A DNA stretch of 64,000 nt from Cylindrodendrum hubeiense (GCA_014621425.1 JAANBB010000093.1:1-64000); one strand, 5' to 3'. Counted from the first letter of the stretch, positions 1 through 12,767 are shown. Translations and numbers: made by a program. The notes: generated from the letters alone by a model not told the origin.

Positions 1-109
1 GGATACGACCGCGGATCGAGGCCGTGATTGCGAGATCTGCCTGATTGGGGGGATTGCGGATGGGATGCGGATGGGATGCTGATGGGTGATGGGCACTTGT
101 GGGGGGGAG

Positions 110-208
110 GGGGACCCATCGAGAGGGACAGAGACCCATCGACAGAGGCCCATCGACAGAGACCCATCGACAGAGGCCCATCGACAGAGACCCATCGACA
201 GAGACCCA
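110..208. repeat. 14-bp minisatellite with 28-bp alternation
   Basis: Units of 14 bp (gacccatcgacaga) run head to tail from 133 to 202 with a partial copy to 208 and a diverged copy before 133. The second base alternates A, G, A, G, A between successive units, so the real period is 28 bp. This pattern shows that a two-unit block was amplified. Confidence 0.9.
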
Positions 209-1170
209 CGGGGGGCCGGCCCACGCCCTGCAAACTGCAACCACGGGCCACGGGCTGCAGCCAGGTGAAGGGCTTGGCGCATGAACGGCGGTGCACCCCT
301 GTAGCGTCAATTATCGGGCGTTTTATAATCTGGGAAGGGCCTGGGGTACAGGAGGGCAACGGCTGTGTTTTGGGACGAGGGGCTGGCTTGTGGCAGGTAG
401 TTATGGCAGGCTGCTGGAGTTGGTCGCCGGGCTGTTTGCAGTTTGCTGTTTGCTGTCTTTGGGGTTGCTACACGGTGGTTTGTCCATGGTGGTTTGTTCT
501 TGTGCGTGTTTTTCATAGGGGATTTCGGCTGCAACTTTCAACTATCCACCTCATCTGGGAGTGGTGGACCGCGGCTTCATGCTTCAAGGGTCAGAGGGGG
601 GCGGCTCGGTTGGCTGGTTGGTTGGGCTTCGGGACGTGGACGAGGCTCGCATTTAGACCTCATCTGGAGGTGGATATAGCTATGGATGAATGAATGGATC
701 TTGCCCAACACATAGTGCCGGGTAATCATAACCAAAGACGACGATTGAAACTCGGGCCCCCGAGCACTGTTCCGATATCCACGCCATGTCCACGCCATGT
801 CTGTGTGTCTGTGTGGACTCTGTCTCGCGAGAGCATCACCAAGCATCACCAAGCATCCGCATCCCCAGACGTCGTGCCACAACGCCAGAGATATCCCCGG
901 GTGCGCCACGGGAATCCTACCTAGGGACGCAACCCCATACCCACTGTCCTCTCGGGACGTGTCAGCGTGTTCCCATGTTTTGTTCCCATGTTTTGCTCCC
1001 GTGTTTCCTGCCCTTCTGCAGCTCGGTTTCGGTTGGGTCCTGTCTTCCCCACAAACCATGGGGCCCTGCGCGCCCCTTCTCCTCTCCCCCTCCTATCGCG
1101 ACTCCACCATCTCCGGCCCCTCAGTGATCCCATCCCTACCCTAGACCCAAGATGGGGTTCATCCGGGATA

Positions 1171-1377
1171 GCTAGCACGCCGCGTAGCACACAGAGCACA
1201 CCTAGCAGCCCTAGCACAGCACACCAAGGCACACCAAGGCCCGCCCAACCTAAGACACCTAGCACACCTACCTAGCTACCTAGCACATCTCCCTAGCACA
1301 CCTATCTACCTCCCTAGCACACTTACCTACCTTACCTAGGTAGGTACCTAGCACACCTACCTAGCACACCAACCTAG
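1171..1377. repeat. Degenerate CTAGCACACCTAC-type simple repeat
   Basis: About 200 bp made of many imperfect copies of CTAGCACAC and CTACCTAG words, including a palindromic acctaggtaggtacctag core near 1336-1353. AGGTAGGTACCT words are common low-complexity sequence in Sordariomycete intergenic DNA. A similar tract lies at about 11393-11455. Confidence 0.8.
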
Positions 1378-1562
1378 TGACAGAACCACTGTCACTCCAG
1401 GCTGAGCAGGCTCCTCCTCCTCCTCCCTCTCTCCACTCCATCCGGCCCCTCGCCGGCGCTTTGACGTTGAGCACGGAGCTGAATCATGGCGGCTTTGCTT
1501 TGTTGGCTGGCACTGGCTGGCACTGGCTGGCACCAGTCATGCAATTCCACAACCCCCAATCA

Positions 1563-1647
1563 GTAACCCGTAACCCGTAACCCGCCATCCATAACCCGTA
1601 ATCCGTAATCCGTAGTCCGTAATTCGTAATCCGTAATCCCCCGTGCC
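1563..1647. repeat. 7-bp tandem repeat CGTAAYC (telomere-like)
   Basis: About ten copies of a heptamer, first as CCCGTAA (three perfect units) and then drifting to CCGTAAT with single-base variants. The CCCGTAA form is the fungal telomere unit CCCTAA with one extra G. The array is short, internal and degenerate, so it may be an ordinary minisatellite. Confidence 0.8.
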
Positions 1648-2009
1648 ATGTTCCATCCGAACGGGGCGTCCCAAACATGGCTGTACTGAGCGCTGGCCGC
1701 CTCGGCGCCGCTCATCCAAAGAGGTCAACGCGGACCCGGTGCCGTTTGAGGGCCGACTCGCCGACGCAAACTCGCCCGGAATCTCCGAACCCAACGGCAT
1801 CTGGCTTTTTTAAAAGCGCACGGGCTGCAAACAATCGGTCCTCATCTTGATTCATCTTGTCAAGTTGACACTAAAATGTGACATACCAAACCCCCGGGGT
1901 TCACCGGTCTCTACCGGCTCTACCGGTCTCTCCACCGCCACACACACGCCTATCCGTCTACCAAGTTGATCAAACACCATGAAACCACAAACGCATATCC
2001 AAACACCCA

Positions 2010-2673
2010 TCACATCCTCGGCAATGCAACCTCCTCCGCTTCCTCCTCCGCTTCCTCTTCCGCTTCATCCCACAACAACGCCATGCCGGGCCCGAGACCC
2101 ACCATGCCCAGCGCTACGCCAACAAAGTGCCCCGTCGCCATGCTGGGGGTGTTACGCTCGGCCTCAAGAAGATGGAAATGGTGGTGGAGTTTGCTGACGG
2201 CATCGCTGCCGAACGGGCCGTCGTGGCCGGGCATGCAGAGGTACAAGGTATTATTCCCGGTGTGAAGGACTCCTCCACCTTGCTTACGGCGGCCAAGACA
2301 GGGAGCTGCCGGCCGACAGATAGGCCATCTCCACGGTGTCATTCGGTTTGAGGGGGCTGGAAGTCATGTACATGATGCCATTGCCGAGGAGTGCAGCATT
2401 GTCGCACCACCACCCAGTTGGCTTACTCTTGGTGAGTTGGCGGATCGTAGTCGACTGTTTCCAGCCCGCCCGGTTCTCGCCTAGTATTTCTAGCCGACTG
2501 TTGTTGGCGAGGTGTGATAGTCCGCGGTGTTGGTCAGCTCGTCGGCAGAGAGACCGTCGGGGCTGCCACAACATATCAGAGAGACCTGTCAAAGGTAGCA
2601 AACACGGTAATGATCTTATGGTGTGAGATCTAGGGCATGACGTGCCAAGAAGGAGTCGGCCTGGAAATAACAC
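2010..2673 (-). pseudogene. Possible decayed coding fragments, unrecognised
   Basis: On the minus strand, two adjacent frames give protein-like stretches: one from about 2673 to 2284, ending just past a hydrophilic segment, and one from 2342 to 2010 carrying a hydrophobic helix and a Glu/Ala-rich tail (EEAEEEAEEV). They overlap in different frames with no convincing intron. I cannot name a family. The fragments may be a relic gene or chance open frames in a GC-rich patch. Confidence 0.2.
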
Positions 2674-5600
2674 GCCGTCTGTCTCAGGGGCTACAGGGAG
2701 ATAAAGAAGTTGTCGATGGTGTGGGTGAGACCGCTTAGGAACGGGATTCGTTATCAGCCAGGGTGACGCGGTTTCCTACGCCTGTGACAAGACGACCTCA
2801 CCTGACTTTTCCAAGACGAGCATGTGCCGGCCCGAGGTAACATTTGTGAGCTTGGGATCTATCATGAGGGTCGATTTGATGTAGGTAGGCCCTGCCTCGA
2901 GCTAACATGGTGAACTGTCGTAGTTTGGCAACCGAAACAAGACATCGGGGTATTACTGAAGCAGTCTATGGCAATGATTTCCATGGAAGGAAACGTGGAA
3001 ATAAGGTACATTAAAAAACTTGACAAAGATCTCGAGCGTCCTAAACTTGGACAAGACCGTTTCTAAATCCTGCTTGTCCTCCCCGTCAGTCACAACTGAG
3101 TTGACCATCCAAAAGGCCGACGAGGACCTTTCAGAACAGAATTGTTTGAAATGGAAGAGCCATCAAGTGCCAAGAAGTCTAGTTAACGGACATGCCCGTG
3201 GCCCCGATGCGAAGGGGGAAGGGAAGAATGCTTAAGCTCTTGAGGGGATTGCTAGATGATGTCCAAATTAAGTTCGAGAGCTCCCACCATCTCGAGAATG
3301 TCGGTATAATTAATATAAAAAAAAAAGGACCTTCGATTTCGGCTCGATTCGGAACAAGTTATTACTTCAGTGATGATAGAATCGAGGATATAGCCAGCCC
3401 TTGAAGGGATATCGGCGCCACTGCCCTGGAACAAGTGAAGGCAAGGGACTGGGGCGGAGTTTGTTGACGCTCAGGGAGAGATGGTGCTGCCAAGGCCGGG
3501 GATACGAATGCGTAAAGAGAGAATCATAAACCGGGTATAAAGGAGGTTATAAGAGGGTTTTTTTTTGCCAATTAGTGATCTCGAGCGGGAGGTAGGGTGA
3601 AACACCCGCGGTAAATAGGAGCTCGAGGTGCGCGTGGCCTGCCTCCCGGGCGCCGCAGATGGGCCTCCGAGGAAGCTCAACGAGCAACCTATTCACGGGC
3701 CGTTCGCAGAGTTGACCAAGCGTTGGCGAAGCGCCGACTAGTATCCATGAAACGAGTGTGGCCCAGTTCGTGGCCTCGAGGCCCCCAGCTCGACCACAGG
3801 GCCGCGCCAAGCCTCCATCGCCACTGACACCGCATGGCGTCTGCTCTCCGCGCCTGTACATAGATCGGGCGACGCATCCGATGTATCAACCCTGAACCCT
3901 GCTAGCTGGACCGCTAACCATGTGTGACCAGGGTTCAGAACCCCGTATTTGGTACGAGCATGAGCCGCACGCAGTAGTTCCTGGACGACAAGTCTCTCGT
4001 GTTAGTGACTGTGGTGGGCTTTCAATTCTCCATTGTTTCGTATCAGCAGGCGTCAGGACGCAAAACCTCTATTGTCTGGGTTATACTGATTCCAGAGTAT
4101 CCGGTGTCAGATACACCCGAGTGGTAGCGCTGCAGTCAGATGACCACAACCCTCAATCTCACCCGCCTCTCTCAATTTCATGGTCTCGTATATCGTAAGA
4201 GGAAAGTCGAGCTGGATATATCTACAAGGGCTATGATCATAAAATCCGCTGGATTGACGCCGAACTTTCGGTCGCTGAGTCTGGACCAAAACGCTGGAGC
4301 GATATATATCTCCATACCCCGCCTCGAGAGGGGAGAAAATATTGGCCGCCGCCTTTTGCGACCTGGTTCGCCATGTTATCCACACATTGCGATGCCGCCA
4401 TCACCACAATTACCGCCCTAGTCGGTAACAGGTAAAAGTTTCTAGTGAGAAGACCAATCCGTAATCAGAGGTAGCCTTGGTACCTGAAGTATCAATAAAA
4501 GTTTCAGATCCAGGAGCATCGGCGTGGGGATACCCCCAACTTGTGGTCTGTGGCGGTCTGGCGGTCTGGAAACTAGACGGCATGGCGAGATAGGAATGCA
4601 AATAGAACCCACATGGTAGCCATCCGTGTATGGAAATATTCTCCCTTTGGGCCCAGGCTAGATCACAGGCGCGTCGCAGTACCGTCGAGGGATCACGTTC
4701 TTGATCCTCCACCATCGACATAATCCAATTGGCGCATTCGGTCGACCGTATTTGATCAAACGGAATTGGGCTTCAAATTTCCTCCCGAAACATCTCGAAG
4801 CCCGCTCCGATATACTGTCTCTCCTACTACAGGATGTCTTCTATGCAGGTATCCAGCTTGAGTTAACACGTGGAGGAGGATCCAGAGCCAAGTCTCTCTG
4901 TTTGTGGGGGCTGCTAATTCGTTACCTCATCGAGCCTCGAGCATCTGTCCAAGTATAAGCGCATCGTCCTTGGCGACGGTTGGTTGCGGCTGCATCTTGC
5001 CTCAGCCACCCAGAAAATATGAAGGGTTCAACGCCATGAACCGAGGGGAAGTGCATCATTCAATACCGCTCTCACGATATTAGGGCTTTGCATTCTTTAG
5101 CAAGCGCGTCGCCTTCATTGATCAACGATGGAGATTTGTCTGTGACCTTGAACACATCCCAAACGCATACGTTGCTTCTTGTATATATGAAGAAGCATGA
5201 GACATCTTGGTCGACCCGAGTCTGTCAGTAGATCTCATGTAAATATGTTCCACAAGGAGATCGAGACTGTTAGTTGCTGTGTGGTCGATCGAATCCCGAT
5301 GACGATTTCGCGTGGTGGCTGTTACGATTGCATTTGATGTTGAGTCTGAATGAATTTGATGTCTGCTCTCTGATCTTCCAAATCGCCTCGGAAAAGCTTT
5401 CGTCTGCATCATGGAAGTTTCGTCGATTGTTATGAAGTCGATGAGGCTTATGGTGGGCAGCTACCTGGTCGACAGGGGTGATCAGGGAGCATGGGGTCAA
5501 TGTAATGCGAAATTCAAAGCTCGAGGTGTGTACCTAAAACAACCCGACAGGGGATGGCACTGCGGGCTAAGAGGCCGCAAAATCGGGATATGCGCGGAGA

Positions 5601-6558
5601 GAGCATTTTAAGCCACGGGGAGTCCAGTCACAACCTTTTCTGTTGCCGCTTTTGCCATGGACATGTCATAGAAGCTGTTATTGAAAGTCGGTGAGTTGCT
5701 CAAGCCGTGGGATGTAAAGAATTGAAAATCCTATCGATTCTGTTGGCTCTGATAGCCATCTAACTGGCTAGATAGTTTACTTAAGAGCGAATGCCCTACC
5801 AGGCATCCTCACCAAAAATTGCCAGGACGAACCCCGATATGAGGGGGCTTCGTAGGACCATGTCGTCTCTCATTTTCTGATTTGTAATTCGGACACGCAA
5901 AGGTGCCAGGGCGCATCAATTGGCTGCATGGACTCGAAACGGCCGAGGAAGACTACTTGGCCAAGTTGGGGCGGACGAGGCGGCTTGGAATGGGCTGGAA
6001 CGCTCGACAGCGGCTGCAACAAGGAAGAATGGCACCGGGCGAACTCTGTCGGCGGGCGGCGGGAGACTTGACCGATACTGGGTGTTGGCTAGCGCTCTAG
6101 GCCGAGACTTCTGTAGACGGATATGTAGCGCGGATAGAGGCGCGGATGGAGGCGTGGATGGAGGCGTGGATATGAGGCACTGTGTAATGGACTGGAATGA
6201 AGCAGCCAGTCGGTTCCGGGTTTTGGTGACGAGCGTGTAAGTTGGCCGCATGTAACTACAGTGTAAGTACACCTGTGGTGCACGGTGCATCCAGTCCCTA
6301 AGGCCCCTGGAGAGGGCGCTCTTCTACTTCTGTACGCTCGACCCTACGTACTGTGCAGATCCACTAGCTGTCTCACTGTGCAAGCAACCATGACTTCCGT
6401 CCCCGGCGTGCCACTGACACCAGTCGACCATGGACCGTTCCGGCTTCACAATTCACGCGCACTAAGTCAAGATTGAATTTCCTTTTCTTTTGCTCTAGCC
6501 CCGTATTCTTGAAATACACCTGCTCTCATTGTTTGTCCTCGTGTGTCTTCTTCCACCC

Positions 6559-6603
6559 ACACCACTCTGGCCAACACCACTCTGGCCTACACCACTTTGG
6601 AGC
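6559..6603. repeat. 15-bp tandem repeat in the GH16 leader
   Basis: Three consecutive 15-bp units (acaccactctggcca and variants) at 6559-6573, 6574-6588 and 6589-6603. They lie about 260 bp before the ATG of the GH16 gene, in the probable promoter or 5' UTR. Confidence 0.85.
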
Positions 6604-6863
6604 AGCTGCACCATTCATATACCCCAAGCCCAAGCTTTCACTCGCCTTCCGACCAACTCGACTCGGCCCACCACCTCTTTCGTCATTGCCCACATCGGGC
6701 CGCAACTGATCTTCTGGGATATAACTCAATCTACCTGCTGGTAGTAGGCCATCCAAGGCCAACGTAACCCACTCCAGCTGGACGTGCCAGCTCAATTTGG
6801 CCCAGGACACGACCTCTCTCCCTTCCTGGCCATCCCTCACTACACGCGGCATCTACCTTCGCA

Positions 6864-8448
6864 ATGGAGAAGCGGTTCTCTACGTATGGTTCGAAAGAGG
6901 ACGATAGTCCTTCTCATTCCTCCGATTGCTCACCCTCCGCCACGCCTGTTCGATCCAACTCCCCAGTTGTTCGTACCCGCGACCCTATTTCAGAGGCTCT
7001 AGCGAGACTAGAGAGAGCAGAAGAGCCTGAGAGGGATTCCGTGGTTTCTTTTCCCGACGCACCTGCAGATTTTGAGAACGAGAAGGACGCGATACGCCGC
7101 CTCAGCATCGGTTCCTCATCACGCCCAAATTCAGGCATCCTATCAACCCAGTCCTCATACCCCGTCAGTGGAAGTCGGCAAGACATCAGAGCGGCGCGAT
7201 ACTTTCACTCAAGGCGAGTTAGGCCAGGCGAGATTGGCAAGCCATGGCTGGACAAGAAGGACCCCAAAGAGAAATGGACAACGATCCTACCCATCCTGGG
7301 TGTTTTTGTCGGCCTCGGTATCTCTGCTTTCCTCATCTGGGATGGATTGAGGAGTGTAATACATCACAAATACTGCCCCGTCATGGATACAAACTTCACC
7401 TCCGGCCTTGACCCAAACATCTGGACTAAGGAAGTTGAACTCGGTGGCTTCGGGTAAGCCCTCATACACGCTGCATCACCGTAACTGATCTGACTGACTC
7501 TTGCACTGCAGACATGGCGAATTTCAGGAGACTACTGGCGGTGACGAGAATGTTTACGTGGATGGTGGTCAATTGGTTATCAAGGCGACCCTTCAGGATC
7601 CCATCTTGATGGAGAATAGCAACGTCATGGACCTCCTCGAGGACGGCACCTGCACCTCAAAAAGTCGGAAGAATTGCGTTGCCGCGACCAACGTCACTGC
7701 AGGAAACTCGAGCGTTGTGCCCCCTGTCAAGTCCGGTCGCATCAACACCAAGAAGGGCGCCAGCATTAAATACGGACGCGTTGAGGTGACTGCAAAGCTC
7801 CCTGAGGGTGATTGGTTGAGGCCCGCCATCTGGATGATGCCTGTCGACAGTGTTTATGGCCGCTGGCCTCGTTCGGGAGAAATCGACATTGCCAAGTCCC
7901 GTGGAAACAACCATACCTACGCACAGGGTGGAAACAACATTGTCTCCTCTGCCCTGCACTGGGGCCCTAATCCTTCCAACGATGCCTGGCACAAGATCAC
8001 CAAAAAACATCAGGCCCTACACACCACCTATAGTGCTGGTTTCAACACGTTTGGCCTGGAGTGGTCTGAGAAGTATCTCTTCACCTACATCAACAACCGC
8101 CTCATTCAAGTCACATACACCAATTTCAAGAAGCCCATGTGGAATCGCGGCGGGTTTCCCCGCGCGAGGATCGACAACACCCGCCTCACCGACCCGTGGA
8201 CTAAGACAGGACACAACAACGCGCCCTTCGACCAGGCCTTCTACTTGGTCTTGGACATGGCCGTCGGTAGCACAAACGGCTGGTTCGAGGACCACAAATC
8301 TGGCAAGCCGTGGGTGGACAAGTCTTCAACTGCCAGGAAGGACTTCTGGGAGGCCCGCGATCAATGGTACCCCACTTGGAAGTCGCCCAAGCTCGAGGTT
8401 TCTCGGGTCGTCATGTTGCAGCAGTGTGACGGCACCGAAGACCTGTAG
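6864..8448 (+). CDS. Type II membrane GH16 beta-glucanase-like protein with altered active site
   Basis: Two exons, 6864-7453 and 7512-8448 (58-nt intron), encode 508 residues. Residues 1-137 are Ser-rich and probably cytosolic. A single hydrophobic segment at about 138-159 follows, then an extracytoplasmic GH16 concanavalin-A-like domain to the C terminus. The segment HGEFQ at the exon junction and the WPRSGEIDIA block are typical of the fungal beta-1,3-glucanase/glucan-binding branch of GH16. The canonical catalytic signature is ExDxxE, with the first Glu as nucleophile and the last as acid/base. Here E320 and D322 are present but the third position is K325 (codon AAG, 7894-7896). Hydrolysis is therefore doubtful, and a glucan-binding or scaffold role in the cell wall is inferred. 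Family call is firm, activity is not. Confidence 0.88.
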
Positions 8449-10193
8449 CGCTCTCGAATATATTTCTACAGTCATCGTGTTTTCTTTAGCAAACTATTTG
8501 GAGAAATTAATTATAGACACGATACATGGAAAGGCAAACATGTTGGGGTTTGGATGCTCGACAGGGGTTGGATCATATATACGAGACTAGACACTGTAGT
8601 TTATGGCCTGGGATTTTCCAGAAGTGCCAAACTACTATTTAATATTCAGATACTGGATTTTCCCCCCAGATCGGGTTGTTTTTTCATATGTCAATGGACA
8701 ATGCATCAAATTGCCATATTCTGTGATGTGACTGCTGTGAAGCAAACGGACCGTAATTAAGGCTCAAGCCGCACAGCCTGCTAGCAGACGACACCACCTG
8801 GAAGCATAGCATGAAGGGATGTTGAATATGGCACAGCCCTTGAGGTTGTCAGCTGCTATCAAACCATAGAAACGTCTCGTTCGGGGGCGAAATGCCGATA
8901 TAGATCGAAGAAGGGATCTGCTGGAAGTAGATTGGTCATGGTATGATTTGTCCAACAACCAGACTCACAAGGGTAGTCAGCCGGTCTGGCAAATCGGAAG
9001 ACGGTAGTATGGATACAATACGCTACACATCCATTCCCACTAGGTAAACGGGCCTGTTCGTGGCTATACTAGCGAGAACCTGCAGAAATATTGATTATCT
9101 GGCGCCGTCTGCCGTGGCAGCCGAAAGCCCGGCCACAACCCCATCACCGGGTATGCTTTACAGGGGAAGGTGGAGTAGTTATCGGCTGGTTATTCATAGT
9201 CCCGACATTCAAGCAACCTATGCGAGATGGGTTTATCGACGTCACAGAGAAAACCGAGGTTCCCATCCAACAATGGAGGTCCAAGATAAGTCTGTACAGC
9301 AAAAATTTAGCAACGCTGTGGGAGTCTCGGGGTAGATGACATGAACCATGTCGTCCAAGTCACGGCCACACCGGTGAGTGCCGGGCCAACGGGCCAATGG
9401 ATCCGCAAAGCTTCAGACACCTTATTACTCTTCTTCTTTCTGCTTCAGCTGGCGTTGGCAAAAGCTGATTATGTCAGTGAGTCTCATGCCCGGGATCTAC
9501 GGCAACCGGGGCACGGGATCATACCCATGACTAGGTAGTGGGGGGAATAGGTGGCGCCGTGTTTTTTTTTAGAGAACCCAAACGGCACTGCGATGTTTAT
9601 TCCTTCTGGCTTGGTAGGGTGGCGTGTCCTTGGACTTCATCCCCTAGGGTGCCGGGCGCGATAATTAGCATCTGGTCGGTCTGGAAAACGTGGGAGGTGG
9701 TCAATAAGCCAGCCGTTAGACGTTGTCGTAAATGCTGAAACCAAGACAAAGTGCGAGAATGGATCTGAATCTGAGGGTTTGATATCAGGGATAACTGGAC
9801 AGTCCACTGCCAGTACAGGGCAGTTATGGACATGCCGAGCATGATGTTGAGCATGATGTTGTTGAGAAGGTTGACTCGGCAAACACACAAGGACCCAAAA
9901 TGGCAAATCAAATCTGCGACGTGCAGCTGCTCACTGGCAGTCACCAATATGACTAGTAAAATATGGAAGTTCGGGAAGGCGAAGATCCAGTAGGTATAGC
10001 AGGATAGTGTCGAAGTCCTCCAGCAAAGGGTAATACACAGGTTTATGGCGTCAGCATAGCTGGTTGTTTGGAGTTTCCATCACTTCGAAATCAAGGTTAT
10101 GACATGCAGAGTCTCACCAGTCCCAGAATATGAGACTGTATGCCGGAGCATTATGGCCGCGCAGTCTTGGTCCCAACTGCAGAGCAAAGTAGA

Positions 10194-10250
10194 AGGCCTC
10201 AAAGTCGGAACTTAGGCCTCAAAGTCGTAACTTAGGCCTCAAAGCCGTGG
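10194..10250. repeat. 20-bp tandem repeat, 2.8 copies
   Basis: Units at 10194-10213, 10214-10233 and a truncated third copy to 10250 share aggcctcaaagtcg and differ by one or two bases. Function unknown. Confidence 0.85.
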
Positions 10251-11824
10251 GGCCATAAGGGTCACTTTTGGTTGGATCGAAAGTCTAAGGAGGATTCCCC
10301 GACGAACGGACGGGACTATACCGAGACGGATGAGATAGTTTGCCTACCACCTCTGGTTTCCTAACTCAAAGCGGTTGGTGATGAACCATCTCGCACTTGC
10401 CGACGCTAATCTCCACATGGCGCTCGTTCTTTTGGTTCCGGACATGATCTGAGCTGAGACTCTCAACTTGAGAATCGATTCTCGATGCTAGCGCGTGGGG
10501 GAGAGACCCGGCGCTTACAACATCCCCGCACAGTGGAGCCGAGGTGGGTCGGCATGGATTGATGGCCGCTTTGAGCAATCCCACGATCCCTGGATCTGGA
10601 TCCCTCACTTACACAGCAGGCCATGGCCACACTAAAAGAGGGTTTGCGGCTTATCTGCACGGAGAAAGGGAAACCTTCTTCAAGTGGGCTTTATGAGGAG
10701 GCCTCTGGCTCGGACAGTGTCCGCCGGCCGAGAGGACGGCTTGACGGCCTCGGCTTCAGGCAGGGGAGAGTGCAGCCCGGCGATTGTTGCGAGAAGCCAG
10801 CCGCGGGCAGAGGAATGCGCCACCATCCCGGACCTGCGCTGCCCATTGCGTTCGGCTGCTTCTCAACCCATGACATACCTATGTAGGCATCGCATTCGGT
10901 TGCATCTCACCTCATGACAGGGGCATTGCAGCACAGCACAGCACGGACACTGCCCCTAGAATTCGCCATCGAATGGTCGTTGCTCGTATGTGCCGCTCAC
11001 ATGTCAACAACCTCAGGGCCGGGTATTGCCTCTTTTCAAGGACGAGGAGTTGGGCTGGGTTCAATCAATCATGTCTCGTATTCGCAACAACTCCAACAGC
11101 TAGTTACCACGCAGAGTACGCAGGTTTTCCCGCCCCATGGCAGGCATCGTGTCTCATCGCGCATTACACCCTCCTCGCTGAGAGAGAGGACAGAAAGATA
11201 GACGGATATCCAGGGGAAGAAACCGAAACAATCCCTGTCCTGCTACATCGTGCCTTCCCGCATTTTGTCTCTGTCCGGAAGATGGGCCACACGCCGCCAC
11301 TCAAGCTGCCAGAGTGGAGGAAGGAAGGGAGAGAGGGTACATCCAGACCGTGGCACTTGCGCCGGATTCGCCAAAGGCGGAGGCTCTAAGTTACTTAGGT
11401 ACCTTGCCTCCCTAGTTTAGGTAGGTACCTTAGGTAAGGAGGGTAGGTAGGTGCCTGACCGGTTTTAAGCTTTAGGCCTTTTTCGACATCTCCACCATGC
11501 TTCCATGACACCACACTTCCATGACGCCTCCATCATCAGAATCCATCCCAGATCCTCTAGTCTCAACGCGGTAACCATCGCCTCACTTCGTGGGAAGCTG
11601 TCCGTATTCAGACTCCCATCTTACCCCTTCTGGCCATCAACATCGAACCCACCACCGCCAATGGAAGTCTCTCCCAATCACCATGGTGCTATCCGACACT
11701 GGACCACGCGCTATGCGTCCCCTCTGTCTCTCCCACTGTCTCTCCCACTGTCTCTCCAACTCCCCGGCGTCGGTACCGTGGCTCCCTGTCCTTCCTATCT
11801 CGGCCCTCCAGCCTGGCTCGCATA

Positions 11825-11912
11825 CAGTTGCCTCAGACCTGTAGTTCTCGCCTCTGGTTGGACCCATTCAGTTACCTCAGAACTGTAGTTCTCGCCACTG
11901 GCTGGACCCATA
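11825..11912. repeat. 44-bp tandem duplication upstream of the GT2 gene
   Basis: Two adjacent 44-bp copies (11825-11868 and 11869-11912) differ at about five positions and share ctgtagttctcgcc and ggacccat. They lie about 860-940 bp before the GT2 ATG, in its probable promoter or leader. A shorter CTCCCACTGTCT repeat sits just upstream at about 11728-11758. Confidence 0.85.
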
Positions 11913-12767
11913 CATCTCCTCCTTGTCGATATATTCGCCAGCCTACTGATACTGCTTGTGGCTGGCTCCACGGGACATGGCCTCTCCACCTCCAAGTCCC
12001 AAATGCGTCTTGGCTCCAGGACAAGCATCCTCCCATGCGCCTCGCTGGTCCACACCAGGCGAGGACCCCAAGGGCGTCGCCGAATCCGTCTATCCTCACT
12101 CCCACTCCCCATTATACTCGTTTCTGCGTACCCAAGCGCATGCTGGCTCCGGCTTGGTCCTGGCCCGGGGCCTGTGCCAGGTCTGGGTCGAGGCCTATCC
12201 ATCGATAGCTGCTCACTAACTACGCTTTTCGCGATCCGCTTCTCGCTGGTTTCCGTCGCCCTGTCCGTCCTCGTCCGATTTCTGCCCGTCACTGTGGCGT
12301 CGTATCCTCGCGGCCATTGCTTCTTAACGCTTCCAGAATCTGATCTTTCCTCCCATCTTCTCTTCTACTCTCCAGACCACTTCGTCTCGGCTCAACAGGG
12401 CAGTCTTCCCACACAAGACTTGGTTGTCTCTTGTAAGTCTCACTCACATCTCCGGCTTCGATTTACCTCTCCACCAGTCACCCACTCATCATTACACTCT
12501 CTTCTCCCCTCTGCTTCATTGCACTTCTCTATCGCCTCCAACAAATTTCTGCCTCTCACTCCAAATACATTCAATACTGAGATCCACGCAGCATCTCGAA
12601 ATCACTATCTTTGACCCTCCCATCGAGTTTTTCCACCCAGCTTCGAGACGATCGTTACGCTCTTAAACGGATTCTCGTCCCGAGCGAGAAAGGGCATTGG
12701 AATTTGTCCTCTCGGAAGCAAGACTATCACCTCAGTTTTACGTTGTCGGTATTCCATAATCTTCAAA

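Larger units (their letters stand above)
1..6863. other. Gene-poor, repeat-bearing region upstream of the GH16 gene
   Basis: No open reading frame here has the domain content, splice structure or codon pattern of the genes further right. The stretch holds several tandem repeats (listed separately), CT-rich and A-rich tracts, and two places (about 2010-2670 and 4100-5500, minus strand) where protein-like fragments appear but stops break every frame. Short frames occur on both strands over the same bases, as expected of non-coding sequence. The last 500 bases are probably the promoter and leader of the GH16 gene. Confidence 0.6.
8449..12767. other. Gene-poor region between GH16 and GT2 genes
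   Basis: No supported gene in about 4.3 kb. Short frames on both strands (for example 9060-9339 plus, 9597-9947 minus) have no recognisable domains and no linking introns. Three repeats are listed separately. From about 11500 onward the sequence becomes strongly CT-rich on the plus strand, typical of a long promoter and 5' leader of the downstream GT2 gene. An AGGTAGGTACCT low-complexity tract lies at about 11393-11455. Confidence 0.6.

Noticed and set aside
9597..9947. 116-residue minus frame with a hydrophobic segment
   Set aside because: No homologous motif, no start context and no neighbouring exons; kept only as part of the gene-poor region.
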